Below, piece by piece: positions 56,702-64,000 of a stretch of DNA of 64,000 nt (its first letter is position 1; each line of letters starts with the position of its first letter). Below the pieces are notes generated by a model. The model saw nothing but the letters and a program-made list of their open reading frames with translations, was not told the origin of the DNA and ran no database searches. The position numbers and the translations under genes were made by a program. This DNA is from JBKHYJ01 sp046565505 (GTDB lineage: Bacteria > Acidobacteriota > Blastocatellia > UBA7656), in assembly GCA_046565505.1 (NCBI GenBank), contig JBKHYJ010000096.1, positions 1 through 64,000 on the forward strand, written 5' to 3'.

Positions 56702-59128
56702 ATGGAAGGCGAAAGATTCGACCTTGAGAGAGTCAGTCCGGCGAACGCCGCTTTAGATGACCTCTCCGCAATACAACCGCGCGTTGGCGGGCAGGTCAGC
56801 TACAAGACGGCCTACACCGCAGGGTATGGATACGGTTATGGGCCGGAGGATGATAAGGCCCCGCTCAGGGAGCTGTGGCGAGTCATGCGCAAACGCAAAT
56901 GGCTGATAGCTAGCATAGTCCTGATCGTCACATCCCTTGTCAGCGTGGAGATGTACCGGGCGAAGGCGATCTATCAAGCCTCGACCATTATCGAAATAGG
57001 GAAAGAGAACCCGACGGTCGTGCGCTCGGGAGACCTCGTCATCAACGACGAGTCCGACCCGCAGTATCAGGTAAACATCAAGACGAAGATGCTGCTGCTC
57101 AACAGCCGTGAGCTGCACGAAGACGTGGTCGCTAACCTGAAGCTCGATCAGAATCCCAGGTTTCTCCAGGGCGGCGGGGAACGGTCTTTCTGGAAGATTC
57201 TCGCGTCGCTCACGGGCAGGGGCGGCAATCAAAACGAGGCCGAAGAAACGAACGCGCCGGCCGAGGACCTCGCGGGAGATGAGCCCGCAAGGCCCGCGGA
57301 GGAAAGTGCCCGGCTCGCCCCGTTCGTCGAGGCGCTAGAAGAGAGCCTGACCATAGAGCCGTTGCGGGACACCCGCGGCCTTAAAGTATCTTTCGTCCAC
57401 ACCGACCCCGCCACCGCCGCCGCGGTCGCCAACGGCGTGGCGCGGGCCTTCAAGAATCTCAACTTTCAAGCCAAGACCGAAAAATTCACGAACACCGCTA
57501 GCTGGCTCGACAGCTCTACGCGCGAGCTGAAGGCTAAGGTGGAGCAGGCCGAGCAGGCCCTCGCCACCTACACAGACCGGCATAATATCTTTTCCATCAA
57601 TGACGACAAGAACCAGAAGACTACCCTGACGACCGAAAAGCTCGCGCGGCTTCATGACCAGGCCCTGCGCGCGGAGACGGACCGAATGCTGAAGCAGACG
57701 CTTTACCAGGAGGTCAGGGCGGGTCACGTCGCGCAACTGCCAGAAGCCTTTTCGGACCCGAAGCTCTCGGAGCTGCAAAAGCAATTAAACGACCTTCAAA
57801 CCCAGGCGGCACAAATCGGCGTCAAGTACGGGCCCAAGAACTTGCGCGTGCTTGAGGTGCAACAGCAGATCTCCTCTGTGCAATCCCAGATTGACGCCAC
57901 GCGCAGCAACCTGGAGCAGAAGCTGAAGCTCGACTACGAGCGCGCCGTCGAAGACGAAGCGTCGCTCAACGCCGCCCTCCAGCGCTCGAAGGGCGACGCG
58001 GCGCAGGAGAACCAGGCCACGATTCAATACAACATACTCAAGCAGGATCTTGACACCGCGCGCTCTCTATACACGGATTTCCTGCAAAAGACTAATCAGG
58101 CCAAGGCGCAGGTCGCCGAACAGCACAATAACATACGGGTCATCGAGCGGGCGAAAGTGCCCAACAAGCCTATAGGGCCGAAGCGCGCGGTGATGATCAT
58201 CCTTTCGCTCGTCGTGAGTCTAGGCGGGAGCATCGGCCTAGTCTTCTTTATGGAATACATCGACAGCACCATCAAGAACGTGGAGGACGTGAACCGCTAC
58301 GTGCAGTTGCCCGCGCTGGGCGTCATACCTTCAATAAACGCGGGCAAGTCGCGCAGGCTCATGGCAAAGCGGGAGGGCAAACACGCCGGCCAGGGCCTGA
58401 CGACTCCCGGCCTCGAACTCATGAAGCCAGGTCAGCTGATGGCGCTCGATAACCGCTCGATGGCCGCCGAGGCGTATCGCGCGCTCAGGACCTCTGTGCT
58501 CCTGTCGGCGGCAGGAAGCCCGCCCAAGACCATCCTCGTGACAAGCAGTCAGGCCGGGGAGGGGAAGACGACCACGTGCATCAACACGGCTCTCAGCCTG
58601 GCGCAACTGGGGTGCTCGGTCCTAATAATAGATTGTGACCTCCGCAGGCCGACTACGCACAAGGTGCTCGGCGTCAGCCACGCGCTCGGCCTGTCAACGT
58701 ACCTCTCGCGCGACGTGCCCATCGATGGCCTTATACACAGGCTCCCGGCGAAGGGCGTTTCGCTTCTTCCGTGCGGCCCGATCCCCCCTAACCCGGCAGA
58801 GCTGATCAGCTCCGAGAAGATGAGGAGCATGCTGGCGGCGCTCGAAACCAGATACGACCACATACTGCTCGACTCGCCGCCACTCATCAACGTCACGGAC
58901 CCTGTAATACTCTCGCGCATAGTTGATGGGGTGATCCTGGTCGTGCACGCAGGGATGAGCACGCGCTACCTGGTGCGGCGCGCGCGGCAGGAGCTTGCGA
59001 GCGTCGGCGCGAAGGTATTCGGAGTGGTCCTCAATAACGTAAACCTCCGGCAAGAAGGTTACGGCGATTACTACTACTCAAGGTACTCGTACGGTTATGA
59101 GCAGGCGGGGAAAGAGACGACTGCCTGA
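56702..59128 (+). CDS. Chain-length determinant with tyrosine kinase domain (Wzc/BY-kinase)
   Basis: An 808-residue protein. The Wzz region has a first membrane helix (KRKWLIASIVLIVTSLVSVEM, about 62-82), a long coiled-coil periplasmic part (about 240-470), and a second helix (AVMIILSLVVSLGGSIGLVFF). The cytoplasmic kinase follows: Walker A SSQAGEGKTTT, Walker A' (LIIDCDLRRPT), Walker B (HILLDSPPL), and a tyrosine-rich tail (YGDYYYSRYSYGYE) that would be autophosphorylated. An unusual Ala/Glu-rich insert (about 180-205) sits in the first half. ATG 56702 has AGGAG nine or so bases upstream. It controls polymer length and export. A separate phosphatase would be needed; the only tyrosine phosphatase seen in the window is the distant fusion at 14.4 kb. 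Confidence 0.94.
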   Translation: MEGERFDLERVSPANAALDDLSAIQPRVGGQVSYKTAYTAGYGYGYGPEDDKAPLRELWRVMRKRKWLIASIVLIVTSLVSVEMYRAKAIYQASTIIEIGKENPTVVRSGDLVINDESDPQYQVNIKTKMLLLNSRELHEDVVANLKLDQNPRFLQGGGERSFWKILASLTGRGGNQNEAEETNAPAEDLAGDEPARPAEESARLAPFVEALEESLTIEPLRDTRGLKVSFVHTDPATAAAVANGVARAFKNLNFQAKTEKFTNTASWLDSSTRELKAKVEQAEQALATYTDRHNIFSINDDKNQKTTLTTEKLARLHDQALRAETDRMLKQTLYQEVRAGHVAQLPEAFSDPKLSELQKQLNDLQTQAAQIGVKYGPKNLRVLEVQQQISSVQSQIDATRSNLEQKLKLDYERAVEDEASLNAALQRSKGDAAQENQATIQYNILKQDLDTARSLYTDFLQKTNQAKAQVAEQHNNIRVIERAKVPNKPIGPKRAVMIILSLVVSLGGSIGLVFFMEYIDSTIKNVEDVNRYVQLPALGVIPSINAGKSRRLMAKREGKHAGQGLTTPGLELMKPGQLMALDNRSMAAEAYRALRTSVLLSAAGSPPKTILVTSSQAGEGKTTTCINTALSLAQLGCSVLIIDCDLRRPTTHKVLGVSHALGLSTYLSRDVPIDGLIHRLPAKGVSLLPCGPIPPNPAELISSEKMRSMLAALETRYDHILLDSPPLINVTDPVILSRIVDGVILVVHAGMSTRYLVRRARQELASVGAKVFGVVLNNVNLRQEGYGDYYYSRYSYGYEQAGKETTA

Positions 59129-59259
59129 CGGGGCTTGGCCCTTCCGGGTCGTGATGGGATGAAGGCGCGCCGGATGGGCGCGAAAGATCATACGGCCTCG
59201 CGTTCATTAACGTCACTTGGCACACGAACAACGACGCTCAATTTTTACGAGGGGGAGCC

Positions 59260-60273
59260 ATGAAGATACTGGTTACGGGGGCGGCAGGGTTCATCGGCAT
59301 GCATGTCGCCTTGCGGCTGTCGGACCGCGGCGACGAGGTTGTCGGTGTAGATAATCTGAACGACTACTACGACGCGCGGCTGAAGGAGGACCGCCTCGCG
59401 ATCCTGCTTTCAAATCTCAAGTTCCGCTTTATCAAGATGGACATCACGGACAACGAGGCCCTGGCCTCGCTGTTCGCCCGCGAGCGATTCGACAGGGTGA
59501 TAAATCTGGCGGCCCAGGCGGGCGTGCGTTACAGCATTGAAAACCCACATGCCTACATCAGCAGCAACGTCACAGGCTTCGTGAACGTGCTGGAGTTGTG
59601 TCGCCATCACCGCGTCGGGCACCTCGTTTATGCCAGCAGTTCGAGCGTCTACGGGGCGAATGCGAAGACGCCCTCTTCCGTACACGACTGCGCTGACCAC
59701 CCCGTGAGCCTTTACGCCGCGACCAAGAAGGCCAACGAGTTGATGGCGCACACTTACAGCCACCTGTATGAGCTTCCGACGACGGGGCTGCGCTTCTTCA
59801 CGGTGTATGGCCCGTGGGGTCGGCCCGACATGGCCATGATGCTTTTCACCAGCGCGATTCTCGAAGGTCGCCCCATAGATGTTTTCAATTTCGGCAAGCT
59901 GCAAAGAGACTTCACATACGTTGATGACGTGGTCGAAGGGCTGGTGCGCGTTCTGGACAACCCTCCGGGGAAAAACCTGAAGTGGTCCGGGCACAAACCC
60001 GACCCGGGGTCGAGCTATGCCCCGTACAGGATTTACAACCTCGGCAACAACAGGCCCGTCGAGCTGCTACGACTGATAGAACTGCTGGAGGATTGCCTGG
60101 GGAAAAAGGCCGAAAAGAATTTCCTGCCGCTTCAACCGGGCGACGTGCTTGCGACCTACGCGGACGTGGACGACCTGATGCGAGAGATGGACTTCAAGCC
60201 GATCACGCCGATCGAAACGGGCGTCAAGCGCTTCGCGGATTGGTATCGGGCTTACTACGGGACAAGGCAGTAA
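59260..60273 (+). CDS. NAD-dependent epimerase, UDP-glucuronate 4-epimerase-like
   Basis: A 337-residue short-chain dehydrogenase/epimerase: GAAGFIG at residues 7-13, the D of VGVDNLNDYYD for the NAD ribose, catalytic Y-x-x-x-K in SLYAATKKAN, and AAQAGVRYSIENP, NVTGF and FTVYGPWGRPDMA, all matching the UDP-glucuronate (GalA) epimerase subgroup. It would supply UDP-galacturonate or a similar sugar to the polymer. ATG has GAGGGGGAG upstream. About 130 bp separate it from the kinase gene. Confidence 0.92.
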   Translation: MKILVTGAAGFIGMHVALRLSDRGDEVVGVDNLNDYYDARLKEDRLAILLSNLKFRFIKMDITDNEALASLFARERFDRVINLAAQAGVRYSIENPHAYISSNVTGFVNVLELCRHHRVGHLVYASSSSVYGANAKTPSSVHDCADHPVSLYAATKKANELMAHTYSHLYELPTTGLRFFTVYGPWGRPDMAMMLFTSAILEGRPIDVFNFGKLQRDFTYVDDVVEGLVRVLDNPPGKNLKWSGHKPDPGSSYAPYRIYNLGNNRPVELLRLIELLEDCLGKKAEKNFLPLQPGDVLATYADVDDLMREMDFKPITPIETGVKRFADWYRAYYGTRQ

Positions 60274-60278
60274 TATTC

Positions 60279-61751
60279 ATGGAAAACCTGCACAGAGCCA
60301 AAGCATTATCCGTAGGGGGCGCCGCGCTCGCCTCTCTGGTAAAGAAAGGGCAACCAGGCGCGGGCGGAGTCTATTGGGGCCGGCTGCGCCGGCCGACCCC
60401 GAATCATAAAATCCTCGCCGCCATGCTGACGGTGGGTTCGCTCAGTGCCGTAGTAAAGCTCGCCTCCACCGCCAGGGAGGTCGTGATAGCCCGCCAGTTC
60501 GGAGCGGGTGACGGCCTCGACGCCTTTCTTATCGCCTTCTTGCTGCCGTCGGTCGCCATTAACGTGGTGGCAGGCTCTTTCAACGCCGCGCTGATCCCGA
60601 CTTACATACAGGTGCGCGAGCGCGAAGGGAAAGAGGAGGCTCAAAGGCTGCTCTCTTCTGTGCTGGTGTGGAGCGCGGCCCTGCTGGTCGCTGTTTCACT
60701 CCTGATGGCGCTCGTGTCCCCTTTCGTGCTTCCGGTGCTCGGCTCGGGCTTCGACGCCGAGAAGCTCGCCCTGACGCGCAGGCTGTTTTTCATTCTCCTC
60801 CCCGCGCTCCCGCTGAGCGGGCTGTTCGTCAACTGGGCGGCCGTGCTGAACGCGGGCGGGCGATTCGCGCTCGCGGCAGCCACCCCCATCATGACGCCGC
60901 TGGCGATGATGAGCATCATCTCCGCGTTCGGCGATTCCTGGGGGATCTATGCCGCGGCGGGGGCGATGATCGTCGGGACGATTGCCGAAGGCGCATTACT
61001 GGCGAGCGGGCTGCGTAAACAAGGGATCTCCCCGGTCCCGCGTTGGCACGGCTTCAGCCCCGCGACGCGCCAAGTGATGGGGCAGTACGCGCCCACGATC
61101 GCTTCGGGCTTGTTGATGAACGGCACGATAATAGTAGATCAGGGCATGGCGGCCATGCTCGGGCCGGGCAGCGTCTCTATTCTGAATTACGGAAACAGGA
61201 TGTCCGCCGCGGTGATAGCGATAGGCGCGATGGCTATCAGTACGGCGTTCCTGCCGCACTTTTCGCGCCTGGCGGCGGCTGCTGATTGGGAAGGCGTCCG
61301 GCGCACGCTGAAGATTTACACTCGCCTGATACTGGTCGCGTCGGTCCCCGTCACACTCATTCTGATAGCCTCGTCGGACGTGCTGGTCAGCCTCCTGTTT
61401 GAGCGCGGGGCCTTTACGGCAACGAACACGGTTGAGGTAGCTTCGGTTCAGAGGCTTTACGTATTGCAGATGCCCATTTACCTCGCCAGCCTGCTCTTCG
61501 TGCGCCTGATCTCCGCCCTCAGGGCGAATCGCATTCTGGTGTGGGGCACGGTCATTAACTTCACCGTCAACATAGCCCTGGATTACGTGCTGATGAGGTG
61601 GCTGGGCGTCGCGGGCATCGCTCTGTCTACGAGCATAGTGTATGCAGTTTCGCTCTCCTATCTATACTTCGCGTCGCTGCATGCTCTCAAGGAGGCCGAG
61701 AAGACATGCCCCTCGCTCCAGCCGCGTCGATCTTATAAATATTGCGCCTAG
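60279..61751 (+). CDS. MurJ/MviN-like lipid flippase (Wzx role)
   Basis: A 490-residue MOP-superfamily protein with about fourteen hydrophobic segments. SVVKLASTAREVVIARQFG-style opening (here SLSAVVKLASTAREVVIARQFGAGDGLDAF), NVVAGSFNAALIPTYIQVRE and RLYVLQMPIYLASLLFVRLISAL mark the MurJ branch. ATG 60279 is chosen; the frame is open to 59982 inside the epimerase gene, which is an overlap artefact. In an exopolysaccharide locus the protein probably flips the lipid-linked repeat unit rather than lipid II. It starts five bases after the epimerase stop. Confidence 0.9.
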   Translation: MENLHRAKALSVGGAALASLVKKGQPGAGGVYWGRLRRPTPNHKILAAMLTVGSLSAVVKLASTAREVVIARQFGAGDGLDAFLIAFLLPSVAINVVAGSFNAALIPTYIQVREREGKEEAQRLLSSVLVWSAALLVAVSLLMALVSPFVLPVLGSGFDAEKLALTRRLFFILLPALPLSGLFVNWAAVLNAGGRFALAAATPIMTPLAMMSIISAFGDSWGIYAAAGAMIVGTIAEGALLASGLRKQGISPVPRWHGFSPATRQVMGQYAPTIASGLLMNGTIIVDQGMAAMLGPGSVSILNYGNRMSAAVIAIGAMAISTAFLPHFSRLAAAADWEGVRRTLKIYTRLILVASVPVTLILIASSDVLVSLLFERGAFTATNTVEVASVQRLYVLQMPIYLASLLFVRLISALRANRILVWGTVINFTVNIALDYVLMRWLGVAGIALSTSIVYAVSLSYLYFASLHALKEAEKTCPSLQPRRSYKYCA

Positions 61752-61829
61752 AAGAGTCCCCGGATAAATGCCCTCCACAACCGCGCGGGAATCCTGCATG
61801 ACCGACATGCTACCAAGAGGCTTCAGACA

Positions 61830-63053
61830 ATGCGGCTGACCTTAGTCATATCATCACTCCAAGCCGGCGGGGCCGAGCGCGTGATGACGACGATGGCGAA
61901 CTATTGGGCCGCCGCAGGGTGGACGATAAAGATCATCACCTTCGACGATGGCTCGGCGGCGCCATTTTATAACATCGACGAGAGGGTCGCCCGCGCCCCG
62001 TTAGGTATAGCGAGCGACTCGACGAATGCGGTCGCCGGATTAATGAATAGTGTGAAGCGCGTCCAGATACTCCATCACGCCATACGCGACAGCCGGCCCG
62101 ATGCGGTCATCAGCTTCATGGAAAGGACCAATATAATCACTTTGCTTGCCGTTAAAGGGCTGGGCATACCGACTATCATATCGGAACGATGCAACCCCCG
62201 GCTGAATAAGATCGGGAAGAGTTGGGAACAACTCCGGCGCCTGACCTACCCACTGGCGGACCTGCTCGTCGTCCAAAGCAAAGGCGTGCTTGAGTGCTTC
62301 CCGCCTCGCGTGCGGGCCCGCTCGCGGGTCATCCCGAACCCCATAGTCCCGCCGCATATAAACGACGCCTCAGATGATCCCGGTTTGAATGACGCGGGGG
62401 CTCAGACATCTGACCTCGCGGCAGGGCCGACTATCATCTCGATGGGCAGGTTGAGTCATCAGAAAGGGTTCGATTACCTGCTACAAGCCTTCGCCCATTT
62501 GAAGCCGCATCACAGGGATTGGAAACTGACCATCCTCGGTGAGGGGCCTCAGCGTAAGGAGCTTGAATCTTTGCGCCGGTCGTTGCTGCTCGAAGACAGC
62601 GCATTCTTACCCGGGGCTGTGGCTAACCCGAATGCGTTTCTAAAGCAGGCGAGTCTTTTTGTATTGCCTTCTCGCTACGAAGGGTTCCCCAACGCCCTGT
62701 GTGAAGCGATGGCCTGCGGGCTGCCCGTCATCGCGACCGATTGCAAGTACGGCCCGCAGGAGATCGTCAGGCACAACGTGGATGGGCTTCTCATCCCCAG
62801 GGATGATGGGAACGCATTAATCGGCGCGATGAAACGGCTAATGACCAGCAGAGGTGAGAGGGACCGGCTCGCCGGGCGTGCCCCTGAAGTCATCGACAGG
62901 TTCGCTCTTGAGCGAGTCATGCGGCTGTGGGGGATGGCTATCGATAGCGTGCTGTCGAAAAAGAGCGGCGCGGCAACCAGGGCGAGGACTACACCCGAAA
63001 ACCAGATTCCTTTCAAAGGTAACTCTTGTCAAACACAGGTGAGCGATAAGTGA
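61830..63053 (+). CDS. GT4-family glycosyltransferase
   Basis: A 407-residue GT-B transferase. The N-terminal start (LVISSLQAGGAERVM) and C-terminal donor site (SMGRLSHQKGFDYLL, ILGEGPQRKEL, and the E-x7-E motif in SRYEGFPNALCEAMACGLPVIAT) match GT4 (GlgA/WecA-associated transferases). No membrane segment is seen, so it acts at the inner face of the membrane on lipid-linked sugar. A polar stretch (about 185-200) enlarges the interdomain region. Stop overlaps the next start (GTGA). Confidence 0.92.
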   Translation: MRLTLVISSLQAGGAERVMTTMANYWAAAGWTIKIITFDDGSAAPFYNIDERVARAPLGIASDSTNAVAGLMNSVKRVQILHHAIRDSRPDAVISFMERTNIITLLAVKGLGIPTIISERCNPRLNKIGKSWEQLRRLTYPLADLLVVQSKGVLECFPPRVRARSRVIPNPIVPPHINDASDDPGLNDAGAQTSDLAAGPTIISMGRLSHQKGFDYLLQAFAHLKPHHRDWKLTILGEGPQRKELESLRRSLLLEDSAFLPGAVANPNAFLKQASLFVLPSRYEGFPNALCEAMACGLPVIATDCKYGPQEIVRHNVDGLLIPRDDGNALIGAMKRLMTSRGERDRLAGRAPEVIDRFALERVMRLWGMAIDSVLSKKSGAATRARTTPENQIPFKGNSCQTQVSDK

Positions 63054-64000
63054 GAATACTTTTCCTCATAAGACGCCTGGGCTATGGCGGGGCCGAGCGT
63101 CAGCTTGTGGCGCTGGCGCGGTCGCTTTGCGAGTCGGGGCATTCGGTGTCCGTGGCCGTGTTTTATCCCGGCGGCCCACTGGAAGATGATCTACACGCCG
63201 CCGGAGTCCCCGTCCGCACGCTCGATAAGACCGGGCGGTGGGACGTGGTCGGTTTTACATGGCGATTGGTCAAGCTGGTCTATCGCGACCGCCCGGACAT
63301 CGTGCATGGCTACCTTTGCGTTTCGAACATCCTGGCCGCTTTGATCGCGGCGGCCTTCCCGCGCGTTCGCGCAGCCTGGGGAGTGCGCGCCTCAAACATG
63401 AACCTGGCCGACTACGGTTGGCTGGCGCGTTTTCTTTACCGAGTAGAGGGCCGGCTTGCTTGCCTCGCGGATCTTATTATCGTGAATTCACATGCGGGGC
63501 TGGATTACGCCGCGGCGAATGGCTTCCCTAAAAACAAGATGTTAGTCATACCTAATGGCATAGACACGGATCGATTTCGCCCTGATTCGCGGGCCCGGCG
63601 GCGCGTGCGGGCCGAGTGGGGCATAAAGGACTGTGAAGAGCTCGTCGGCCTGGTCGCCCGCCTAGACCCCATGAAGGATCACGCGACGTTCCTTAGAGCG
63701 GCGGCGCTCCTGAGCGCCGAGCGGAAGCAAACCGCCTTCGTCTGCGTCGGCGATGGCCCCGGCCTATACAAGGAAAGGCTAGTCAAACTGGCCGGAGAAC
63801 TGGGCCTCGGCGGTCGCTTGATATGGGCAGGGCCGCAGGTTGAGATGCCCGCGATTTACAACGCCCTTGACGTCTTAGTCTCTTCTTCGTCGTATGGCGA
63901 GGGCTTCTCGAACGTGATAGGTGAAGCGATGGCCTCCGGCGTCCCGTGCGTGGCGACCGACGTAGGTGATTCCGCGTCAATCGTGGGCCGGGGCGGGGAG
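63050..64000 (+). CDS. GT4-family glycosyltransferase, cut by the window end
   Basis: 317 codons are open from GTG at 63050 to the edge. It starts MRILFLIRRLGYGGAERQL, close to the preceding transferase in type, and contains LVIPNGIDTDRF, GLVARLDPMKDHATF, CVGDGPGLYKERL and the E-x7-E region in SSYGEGFSNVIGEAMASGVPCVATD, so nearly the whole protein is present. It is coupled to the upstream gene by a four-base overlap. Acceptor and donor sugars are not readable. Confidence 0.92.
   Translation, partial: MRILFLIRRLGYGGAERQLVALARSLCESGHSVSVAVFYPGGPLEDDLHAAGVPVRTLDKTGRWDVVGFTWRLVKLVYRDRPDIVHGYLCVSNILAALIAAAFPRVRAAWGVRASNMNLADYGWLARFLYRVEGRLACLADLIIVNSHAGLDYAAANGFPKNKMLVIPNGIDTDRFRPDSRARRRVRAEWGIKDCEELVGLVARLDPMKDHATFLRAAALLSAERKQTAFVCVGDGPGLYKERLVKLAGELGLGGRLIWAGPQVEMPAIYNALDVLVSSSSYGEGFSNVIGEAMASGVPCVATDVGDSASIVGRGGE

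Noticed and set aside
59982..60278. Long N-terminal extension of the flippase
   Set aside because: It runs through the end of the epimerase gene and does not look like a MurJ start; ATG 60279 gives the normal family length.

Overview
The window is high-GC, densely coded bacterial chromosome with no rRNA, tRNA, CRISPR array or insertion sequence that I can recognise. Non-ATG starts (GTG, TTG) are common and most genes have clear AGGAGG-type ribosome sites. The gene style points to Acidobacteriota, possibly Blastocatellia: a carboxypeptidase-regulatory-like module with the G-x-V-x-DP-x-G-A-x-IP pattern, a two-component system with a large hybrid kinase, an alpha-2-macroglobulin and a CocE/NonD-type peptidase. 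This is an inference from style only.

Region 1 (1-27.6 kb) looks like one divergent accessory biosynthetic locus with no polyketide synthase or non-ribosomal peptide synthetase core. The left arm (minus strand, 10.7 kb down to 1) holds, in transcription order: a phytanoyl-CoA-dioxygenase-like enzyme, a TauD/clavaminate-synthase-like enzyme, two small paralogous proteins of unknown family, two paralogous methyltransferases, a second PhyH-like enzyme, two paralogous SsuD-type flavin monooxygenases, another Fe(II)/2-oxoglutarate oxygenase, an ATP-grasp ligase and, cut by the window edge, a SAM-dependent enzyme that may be a BtaA-like 3-amino-3-carboxypropyl transferase. The right arm (plus strand, 11.6-23.9 kb) holds a fused 3-dehydroquinate dehydratase/shikimate dehydrogenase, an acyl-CoA-dehydrogenase-like flavoprotein, a membrane protein fused to a low-molecular-weight tyrosine phosphatase, an O-carbamoyltransferase, a GH43/GINT1-fold protein, a GNAT protein and an asymmetric heterodimeric ABC exporter. 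A further methyltransferase, a DUF2834 protein and a secreted CocE/NonD hydrolase follow on the minus strand. I infer a heavily oxidised, methylated, possibly carbamoylated, exported small molecule assembled by ATP-grasp chemistry. Its structure cannot be read from the sequence.

Region 2 (28.2-40.3 kb) is regulatory and efflux: a receiver protein and a 1294-residue hybrid kinase on minus, then on plus a GAF-GAF-AAA-Fis sigma-54 activator, a textbook -24/-12 promoter, a STAS-like protein and an RND efflux pair. The promoter position suggests that the activator switches on the STAS/efflux unit.

Region 3 (40.3-43.6 kb) is an AT-rich island with two overlapping genes, an ExeA/TniB-like AAA+ ATPase and a winged-helix protein. 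The second gene carries, inside its reading frame, a ladder of 18-bp repeats and a perfect 43-bp palindrome. This resembles the lambda gene O arrangement, where the origin iterons lie inside the initiator gene, and is the strongest candidate here for an undescribed replicon or mobile element.

Region 4 (43.6-52.8 kb) has a secreted beta-lactamase-fold serine hydrolase converging on a 2026-residue alpha-2-macroglobulin with three GspG-like modules and a carboxypeptidase-regulatory-like domain inserted. A 1.2-kb gene-poor stretch with a 68-bp direct repeat follows.

Region 5 (52.8 kb to the right edge) is an exopolysaccharide locus of Wzx/Wzy type: TPR/jelly-roll membrane protein, O-antigen ligase/polymerase-like protein, Wza-like exporter, Wzc-like tyrosine kinase, UDP-glucuronate-epimerase-like enzyme, MurJ/Wzx flippase and two GT4 glycosyltransferases, the last one cut by the window.
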